A stretch of DNA of 38,121 nt from Roseomonas sp. GC11 (lineage in GTDB: Bacteria > Pseudomonadota > Alphaproteobacteria > Acetobacterales > Acetobacteraceae), in contig NZ_JANFNY010000049.1 in the NCBI RefSeq assembly GCF_024437745.1, positions 1-38,121 of the forward strand, written 5' to 3'. This document shows positions 32,692 to 38,121 of this stretch, piece by piece. The notes beneath the pieces were generated by a model. That model saw only the letters and a list, made by a program, of their open reading frames with translations, had not been told where the DNA came from and ran no database searches. A program made the position numbers and the translations under genes. Numbering within the stretch: the first letter of the stretch is position 1; every line of letters starts with the position of its first letter.

Positions 32692-34334
32692 GCCTTCTTC
32701 CCGAATTCCGGCGAGAGGCGCAGCGCATCCGTCGTGTCGAAGTCGCGCAGCACCGCGTCATCCGCCATTTCCACCTCGAAGACCTGTTCGGCGTATTGGC
32801 CGGCCAGGTGGCGGGCGCCGACATCGCCGGTGATCTGCAGCATCTCCGGGATGAAGGCGCGCGCCCACAACATGGGGTTGCCCTGCTTGCCGCGGAAGGT
32901 GGGCATGACGATGCCGCGCCCCTCCTCCGGGTCGAAGGCGGCGATCAGCCGGTCCAGCATCGCGCCGGTGACGAGCGGCATATCCCCCAGGCAGACCACC
33001 ACCCCCTCCGCCTCCGGCGGCAGCGCGGCGAGGCCGGCCTTCAGCGAGCCGGAGAGGCCCTGGTTGTAGTCCTCCGTCTGGGTGAAGAGCACGGGGCGGC
33101 CGGCCAGCGCCTCCTCCACCCGCTCCCGCTCATAGCCGGTGACGACGATGACGGGCCGCGCCCGGCTGTCCAGCACATTGGCGACGACGCGCGCCACCAT
33201 GGGCACGCCCTTCGCGTCCGGCACCAGCAGCTTGTTGAGCGGCGCCATGCGGCGGGAGCGGCCGGCGGCCAGCACCAGGGCGGCCACCTGGCGCGGCCGG
33301 CGCGGCGCGGCGCCCGGGGCCTGGGCGCGCGGCGCCGCCTCGCGCGGCAGCGGGCGCGTCTCGATCTCCTTCAGCAGCCCGCCCACGCCCATGCGGGCGA
33401 TCTCCCGCCCCGTCACCGGCAGCCCGGCGAAGAGCCGCTGCAACACCCAGTCCAGCCCGTTCAGCTTCGGGCTGCGGGCGCAGCCGGGCAGCACGAGGGC
33501 CGGCACCTCGCCGATCCGCCCGAGGCAGAGCAGGTTGCCCGGGTCCACCGGCATGCCGAAATGCTCGATCGTGCCGCCGGCGCGGGTGATGGCGGCGGGG
33601 CCGGCATCGCGCCGGTCCACCACGGCCGAGGCCCCGGCGACCAGCAGCATCTCCGCCCCCGCCCGCTTCAGCCGCGCCAGCGCATCGGCGATCGCGCCCT
33701 CCTCGTGGCGGCAGCGCTCGGGCGGCAGGAGCTGGCCGGCCAGCGCGGTCACGCGTGCCTCGGTGGCCTCCACCGCGCCTTCCATGATGCTTTCCTTGAG
33801 GCCGGGCAGCTCGGTCAGCACCAGCCCCACCTTCAGCGGGCGGAAGGGGTGGATGGTCAGCACCCGGCCGCTGCGCGCCAGCGCCTCGGCCACCTGCAGC
33901 ACGCCGCCCGGCACGGCGAAGGGGATGACCTTCACCGTCGCCAGCATCTCCCGCGCGGTGACGGGGGTGTGGTTGGGCAGGGTGGCGAGCGTCAGGCTCT
34001 CATCCAGCGCGTTGAGGCGGTGGACCAGCTCCTCATTCACCACCAGCAGCCCGGCGGCGTCGGCCAGCAGGTTGACCCGCCCCGTCGCGGCGCGGGAGCG
34101 CGCCAGCAGCGGGCCGAGCAGCGCCTCGCCCAGGCGGTGGGCGGCCTCATCCTCCGGGATGTCGCCGGATTCGAGGCGGGCGGCGACCACCTCGCGCTTG
34201 CCGGCGGCGCGCAGGGCCTCGATGGCCCCGGCGTCGAGCACCGTGCCCTTCTTCAGCACGCGCCCGGGCAGGCGCAGCGTGTGGGCCAGCACCGCGCCCT
34301 GCGCGGCATCCAGCGGCGTGGGGCCGAAGATCAT
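32688..34334 (-). CDS. Fused molybdopterin-binding and MobA-like nucleotidyltransferase protein, 548 aa
   Basis: Residues about 1-335 resemble the MoeA/MogA-type molybdopterin-binding domain (RVLTIHPFRPLKVGLVLTEL, GAEMLLVAGASAVVDRRDAGP, GMPVDPGNLLCLG). Residues about 350-548 are a MobA/MocA-type NTP transferase: LAAGRSRRM at 355-363, then NKLLVPDAKGVPMV, VTGYERERVEEAL, and LGDMPLVTGAMLDRL. MocA-type enzymes attach CMP to molybdopterin for molybdenum hydroxylases, so this protein could form the cytosine dinucleotide cofactor. It sits between the XdhC C-domain gene and folK, with ATGA-type overlaps on both sides. Known fusion layout in alphaproteobacteria; the exact nucleotide is inference. Confidence 0.87.
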   Translation of the reverse strand: MIFGPTPLDAAQGAVLAHTLRLPGRVLKKGTVLDAGAIEALRAAGKREVVAARLESGDIPEDEAAHRLGEALLGPLLARSRAATGRVNLLADAAGLLVVNEELVHRLNALDESLTLATLPNHTPVTAREMLATVKVIPFAVPGGVLQVAEALARSGRVLTIHPFRPLKVGLVLTELPGLKESIMEGAVEATEARVTALAGQLLPPERCRHEEGAIADALARLKRAGAEMLLVAGASAVVDRRDAGPAAITRAGGTIEHFGMPVDPGNLLCLGRIGEVPALVLPGCARSPKLNGLDWVLQRLFAGLPVTGREIARMGVGGLLKEIETRPLPREAAPRAQAPGAAPRRPRQVAALVLAAGRSRRMAPLNKLLVPDAKGVPMVARVVANVLDSRARPVIVVTGYERERVEEALAGRPVLFTQTEDYNQGLSGSLKAGLAALPPEAEGVVVCLGDMPLVTGAMLDRLIAAFDPEEGRGIVMPTFRGKQGNPMLWARAFIPEMLQITGDVGARHLAGQYAEQVFEVEMADDAVLRDFDTTDALRLSPEFGKKA

Positions 34335-35032
34335 GCGGTGTCCCTGCTGCCGAGGGCGGCGCCGCGGCGGCGCGCGACGATCTCGGCCATGATGGAGAGG
34401 GCGATTTCCGGCGCGGTGACGGCGCCGATGGACAGGCCCACGGGGGCGGCGATGCGGGCGATGGCCTCCGGCGGCAGCCCGGCCTCGGCGAGGCGGGCGG
34501 CACGTTTGGCATGGGTGCGCCGGCTGCCCAGCGCGCCGATGTAGAAGGCCGGGGAGCGCAGCGCCACCTCCAGCGCCGGGTCGTCCAGCTTGGGGTCGTG
34601 GGTCAGCGTCACCACCGCCGTGCGGCTGTCGGGGGCGAGATGGGCCATGGCCTCGTCCGGCCAGTCATCGACGAGGCGGATGCCCGTGCCGAAGCGCTCC
34701 TGGGTGGCGAAGGCGCGGCGCGGGTCGATGATGGTGACGGCATAGCCCAGCCCCAGCGCCATCGGCGCCAGGGCCTGGGCGATATGCACCGCCCCCACCA
34801 CGATCAGCCGCAGCCGCGGGTTGTGCGGCTGGACGAACCAGGCCGTGCCTTCATCGGCCACGGTGGCGGCGGTGTCGCTGGCCAGGGCGGCCTCGGCGGC
34901 GCGCAGCAGCGGCTCGGGCAGGCTGTCCTCGGGGTGGAGGAACTGCGCGCCATCGGCCAGCCGCGTCAGCACCGCGACGGCGCGCCCGGCGCCGCGCGCG
35001 GCCTGGAGGCGGGCGAGGAATTCGGTGTTCAC
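34331..35032 (-). CDS. XdhC family protein, Rossmann C-domain type, 233 aa
   Basis: An XdhC/CoxI-type chaperone that binds molybdenum cofactor and helps load it into xanthine dehydrogenase-like enzymes. The N-terminal 70 residues are a degenerate XdhC_CoxI-like half. The C-terminal domain is clear: LRLIVVGAVHIAQALAPMALGLGYAVTIIDPR, then TLTHDPKLDDPALEVALRSPAFYIGALGSRRTHAKR and a final GLSIGAVTAPEIALSIMAEIV. GTG start at 35032, overlapping the previous stop (GTGA). The frame is open to 35458 but only as shadow of the neighbours. Works next to the separate N-domain gene upstream. Confidence 0.88.
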   Translation of the reverse strand: MNTEFLARLQAARGAGRAVAVLTRLADGAQFLHPEDSLPEPLLRAAEAALASDTAATVADEGTAWFVQPHNPRLRLIVVGAVHIAQALAPMALGLGYAVTIIDPRRAFATQERFGTGIRLVDDWPDEAMAHLAPDSRTAVVTLTHDPKLDDPALEVALRSPAFYIGALGSRRTHAKRAARLAEAGLPPEAIARIAAPVGLSIGAVTAPEIALSIMAEIVARRRGAALGSRDTA

Positions 35033-35364
35033 GCCGCCTGCTCCCCGCCCAGCTTCTCGACGAAGACCTTGAGCTTGCCGCCGCAGGCGAGGCCCACCTC
35101 CCAGGCGCGCTCGTCGCTGATGCCGAAATCGAGCAGCTGCGGCGCGCCGCTGGCCATGGTGGCGCGGGCGGCCTCGGCCACCGCGCCCTCGATGCAGCCG
35201 CCGGAGACGCTGCCCGCCAGCCGGCCGGAGGCGGTGATGGCGAGGTGCGAGCCCGCCGGGCGGGGCGAGCTGCCCCAGGTCTCCACCACCGTGGCCAGGG
35301 CCACGCTTTCCCCCTCCTCCAGCCAGCGCGCGGCGGTGGCGAGGATGTCTTCCTGGTCGCTCAT
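35029..35364 (-). CDS. XdhC/CoxI N-terminal domain protein, 111 aa
   Basis: Carries only the XdhC_CoxI domain: WLEEGESVALATVVETWGSSPRPAGSHLAIT, then GRLAGSVSGGCIEGAV with the conserved GSVSGGC segment, and GLACGGKLKVFVEKL with its Cys. The C-terminal Rossmann part found in one-piece XdhC proteins is absent and is coded by the next gene. ATG overlaps the CoxE stop (ATGA, 35361-35364). Family confident. Split arrangement is known in cox-type clusters. Confidence 0.9.
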   Translation of the reverse strand: MSDQEDILATAARWLEEGESVALATVVETWGSSPRPAGSHLAITASGRLAGSVSGGCIEGAVAEAARATMASGAPQLLDFGISDERAWEVGLACGGKLKVFVEKLGGEQAA

Positions 35365-36626
35365 GCCATTCCTCCCTTGAAGGGGCGTGGCGCGGGGCTG
35401 GAGAGGCTGTCCACCAGCGCGCGCAGGCTGTCGATGTTGTGGACCGGACGGTGCTCATGCACCAGGGGGAGCATGGTCCTCACCCCCTGCGGGCGTGGCT
35501 GGAAGCCGGCATAGCGCAGCAGCGGGTTGAGCCAGACCAGCCGGCGGCAGGAATGGCGCAGCCGCTCCGTCGCCGCGGCGAGGCGGGCGAGGTCGGCGGC
35601 GTCGCCGCGCTCCAGCCCGTCGGTGATGAGCAGGACGACGGCGCCCTGGCCCAGAACGCGGCGCGCCCACTGGCGGTTGAACAGGTCGAGCGCCGCGCCG
35701 ATGCGGGTGCCGCCGGACCAGTCCTGCACCGCCTGGCCGACCATCTCGAAGGCCACTTCCGCGTCGCGGTGGCGCAGCGGCCGGGTGATGTTGGTCAGCC
35801 GCGTGCCGAAGAGGAAGGCGGAGACGCGGTCGCGGTCATTCGTCACGGCGTGGATGAAGTGCAGCAGGATCTGCGCATAGCGCCCCATGCTGCCCGAGAT
35901 GTCGCAGAGCACGACGAGCGGCGGCGGGCGCTCGACGCGCTGGCTGCGGCGCAGCGTGGTGATCTCGCCGCCCTGGCGCAGGCTGGCGCGCAGGGTGGCG
36001 CGCAGATCGGCCCGCCGGCCGGCGGGGTGGGGGCGGAAGCGGCGCGTCGGGCGGTGGTCCAGCGGCAGGGTGAGGCGGCGGATCTCGGCCCGTGCCGTGG
36101 CCAGCTCGTCGGCGCTCATCGCCTCGAAATCCATCTTCCGCAGCGCCTCGCTGGCGCTGACGGTCATGGTCGCCTCGATGCGGCGCTCCTCCGGCGGGGG
36201 CGGGGCGGGGGGCGGCGGGCGCTGGCCGGCCAGGGCCTCGGCCAGCCGGCGCCCGCCGGGGGGCGGCTTCGGCGGCTCCTGGCCCTGGCTCAGCGCGTCC
36301 ATGGCGGCGGCGTGGCGCCCGGCCTCCGGGTCGCGCCACCACAGGCGGAAGGCCTGGTCGAACAGGTCGAAATGCTCGCGCCGCTGCACCAGGGTGGCGC
36401 GCAGCGCGGCATGGACCTGGCGGCGGTCGCCGAGGTCGATGCGCGCCAGCGCCTCCCCCCCGGCCAGCAGCCCGGCGGGGCCGAGCGGCAGCCCGGCGCG
36501 GCGCAGCAGCCGGGCGAAGCCCAGCAGGTTGGCGGCCAGGGCGCCCCCCGCACCAGTTTTTTCCAGGTTGGAGTTTTCCAAGCCGGAGCTGTCCGGGCCG
36601 TTGCCGTCCTGGCGGGCCGTGCTCAT
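35361..36626 (-). CDS. CoxE-like VWA domain protein, 421 aa
   Basis: A CoxE-family protein with a C-terminal von Willebrand A domain. The MIDAS motif is DISGSMGRYAQ (Asp242), with DWSGGTRIGAALDLFN and LLITDGLERGD as the other metal-site segments. The N-terminal half is helical (about 30-140) with a Pro-rich linker near 155. In carboxydotrophs CoxE partners the AAA+ ATPase CoxD to mature the Cu/Mo active site. No CoxD gene lies in the window. The N-terminal 25 residues are polar and poorly conserved in look. ATG 36626 overlaps the GT61 stop (ATGA); the open frame further back belongs to that gene. Confidence 0.9.
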   Translation of the reverse strand: MSTARQDGNGPDSSGLENSNLEKTGAGGALAANLLGFARLLRRAGLPLGPAGLLAGGEALARIDLGDRRQVHAALRATLVQRREHFDLFDQAFRLWWRDPEAGRHAAAMDALSQGQEPPKPPPGGRRLAEALAGQRPPPPAPPPPEERRIEATMTVSASEALRKMDFEAMSADELATARAEIRRLTLPLDHRPTRRFRPHPAGRRADLRATLRASLRQGGEITTLRRSQRVERPPPLVVLCDISGSMGRYAQILLHFIHAVTNDRDRVSAFLFGTRLTNITRPLRHRDAEVAFEMVGQAVQDWSGGTRIGAALDLFNRQWARRVLGQGAVVLLITDGLERGDAADLARLAAATERLRHSCRRLVWLNPLLRYAGFQPRPQGVRTMLPLVHEHRPVHNIDSLRALVDSLSSPAPRPFKGGMA

Positions 36627-38121
36627 GCCGGGTCCTGGCCCGGCGGGGCGAGGGGGGTGGCGCGCCAGGGCGCGAGATCCGCCAGCAGGGCCTGGATATC
36701 CACCTCCCATTCCTGCCGCCCCGGCGGCTGCGGCTCCAGCCGCAGGGCATGGGCATGGCCGCGCAGCCGCGCGATGCGGGCGAAGTTGTAGCGCAGCGAC
36801 ATATGGCCGCTGAGCATCGGGAAGATCTCCAGCACCCGCACCGGGCGCGGCAGGCCGAGCAGATGGGCCAGCCCCGCCCCGTGCGGCGCCACGATCTCCT
36901 CCGCCGCCGCCACGGTGGCGATCTGCTCCGCCATGCCGAGGGGACCCAGCTCCAGGCTGGTGAATCCCTCCGCCTCCAGCGCGGCGATCAGCGCCGCCTC
37001 GTTGCGCAGCGGGCGGCGGCTGGCATCGCCGCGCGAGATATAGAGGCGGCGCGGCCGCGGGCCGGGGGCGGCGCGGCGCTCCGCCTCCGCCAGGAAGCGG
37101 GCATAGCCCGGCGCATAGACATCCCAGTAGCGGAAGCGCGGCATGTGGCGGCTGGTGACCAGCAGCCGCTCCACCCGCAGCGCGGCGCCCACCGCCAGGC
37201 GCGGCGCGCCGGGGGCGGCGAGGTCGAGGCTGGCGCCCTGGTAGCCCGGCGCGTCGTCGCGCAGCAGCAGGGCGGTGCCGGGCAGGGCGCCGGCGGCCCA
37301 GATCAGGCCCGGCAGCCACTCCACCATCCAGTGGAAGAAGCCCGCCCCATCCGTGCCCAGCGCGGCGGTGGCGCCGCGGGGCGCCCCGGCCATGGCCTCG
37401 CGGCTGCCCGGCATCAGCGGGCGGCCCATGCTGATCATCACCTCGCCATCCGGGCGCCAGACCTGCCCCAGACGGTTGACGAAGACATCGTGGTATTCCC
37501 GCAGGCGCGGCGGCTCCCGCCGGGGCAGGGCGGCCTCGAAGGCCGTGTGGACCTTGTCCAGCTCCTCCAGCAGCGGGGCGGCGATGGCGGCGCGGTTGAA
37601 GAGCAGCGGCGCCGGGCCGGGGGGGCGCTGCGAGTCGCCGCTGGCCAGGGTGCTGGTGGCGTCGGGGCGGTCATTCTCGCCGCCCGTCACCTGCCGGCGC
37701 AGCGCCGTGGCGGCGGCGCGCGTCACCCTGTCCGGCGCGTGGAAGACCAGCACGCGCAGCGCGTTGAGCAGGGCGCCCATCTCCTCCGGCGTGGCCGGGC
37801 CCTGCAGCGTCGCGGGCTGGCTGAGCAGCAGGGCGAGCGCCGCCGGGCACTGCCCGCCCAGCGCCAGGATATAGGCCGCCCGGCACAGGCCGCGATAGGC
37901 GAGCCGACCGGCGAAGGCGGCGCCGATCAGCGCCTCCAGCGCCGGGGCATGGGCGGCCTCGGCGGCGGCGGTGGCCAGCAGCGGCACGAGGCGCGGCTCC
38001 GGCGCCGCCCCGTCCAGGCGGGCGACATGCGGCGCCACCCGCTCGCACAGCGCGGCCCAGGCGCCTTCCCGGGCCAGCTGCTCCGCCTCGCGCAGCAGGG
38101 TGGCGGCGGGGCGGGCGGGCC
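36623..38121 (-). CDS. Glycosyltransferase family 61 (DUF563) protein, 5' end outside window
   Basis: The GT61 C-terminal signature is plain: RRLYISRGDASRRPLRNEAA, then EEIVAPHGAGLAHLLGLPRP and VRVLEIFPM. In front are FHWMVEWLPGLIWAAGALPG and the first domain EYHDVFVNRLGQVW. Residues before this (ALEALIGAAFAGRLAYRG... and upstream) look like helical repeats. A GTG at 38038 is possible as a start, but the frame stays open to the window edge with sensible residues (REAEQLAREGAWAALCERV), so I treat it as 5'-partial. GT61 enzymes add sugars to polysaccharide or lipopolysaccharide. The link to the Mo-maturation genes after it is only the shared transcript. Confidence 0.87.
   Translation of the reverse strand, partial: PARPAATLLREAEQLAREGAWAALCERVAPHVARLDGAAPEPRLVPLLATAAAEAAHAPALEALIGAAFAGRLAYRGLCRAAYILALGGQCPAALALLLSQPATLQGPATPEEMGALLNALRVLVFHAPDRVTRAAATALRRQVTGGENDRPDATSTLASGDSQRPPGPAPLLFNRAAIAAPLLEELDKVHTAFEAALPRREPPRLREYHDVFVNRLGQVWRPDGEVMISMGRPLMPGSREAMAGAPRGATAALGTDGAGFFHWMVEWLPGLIWAAGALPGTALLLRDDAPGYQGASLDLAAPGAPRLAVGAALRVERLLVTSRHMPRFRYWDVYAPGYARFLAEAERRAAPGPRPRRLYISRGDASRRPLRNEAALIAALEAEGFTSLELGPLGMAEQIATVAAAEEIVAPHGAGLAHLLGLPRPVRVLEIFPMLSGHMSLRYNFARIARLRGHAHALRLEPQPPGRQEWEVDIQALLADLAPWRATPLAPPGQDPA

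Overview
The window reads as chromosomal DNA of a very GC-rich alphaproteobacterium, most likely a Roseomonas-like member of the Acetobacteraceae. This is an inference from codon use, from the family mix (rpoZ-rel-acpS, lepB-rnc-era-recO, eukaryote-like NADP isocitrate dehydrogenase, GT61, CoxE/XdhC) and from alphaproteobacterial CTTGAC-N17-CTATAT-like promoters. No database search was possible. No tRNA, rRNA, CRISPR array, transposase or phage gene was seen. Most of it is ordinary housekeeping sequence. The unusual content is two families of intergenic palindromic repeats and some operon architecture.

Layout. 1-129: a transporter fragment that collapses into a G20/C25 homopolymer, probably an assembly edge. 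205-5331: HerA-like ATPase (+), a small secreted protein and an NMT1-type substrate-binding protein (-), a DUF599 membrane protein (-) and an MFS permease (+). 5351-7634: icd with its terminator, a Gly/Tyr/Asn-repeat lipoprotein and a stand-alone Lrp/AsnC effector domain, all on -. 7912-10153: a secreted small protein and a thiamine-diphosphate enzyme (+). 10313-14258: DUF805 and gamma-glutamyltransferase (-), the latter divergent from a tightly overlapping operon of a molybdopterin oxidoreductase, a glutathione peroxidase and a GNAT enzyme (+). 14402-16639: parC (-). 16915-21314: lepB-rnc-era-recO-mug-DUF1003 (-). 21508-28658: an LLM flavin oxidoreductase (-), a penicillin-acylase-family hydrolase and bpt (+), the divergent EF-P modification pair epmA/epmB, and yraN. 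28764-31934: rpoZ-rel-acpS (-). 32194-38121: a translationally coupled operon on - running GT61, CoxE, XdhC N-domain, XdhC C-domain, a molybdopterin-binding/nucleotidyltransferase fusion, and folK.

How the parts fit. The last operon looks like maturation machinery for a molybdenum hydroxylase whose structural genes lie outside the window. rpoZ-rel-acpS and lepB-rnc-era-recO are commonly contiguous in alphaproteobacteria; here about 7.4 kb of unrelated genes separates them. Repeat family R1 (four copies: AT-rich hairpins around a GC-rich palindrome, in two core subtypes and both orientations) and family R2 (four copies: modular GC-rich hairpins) lie only in intergenic gaps. Each abuts at least one gene 3' end, and in several cases they overlap or form the stop codon.
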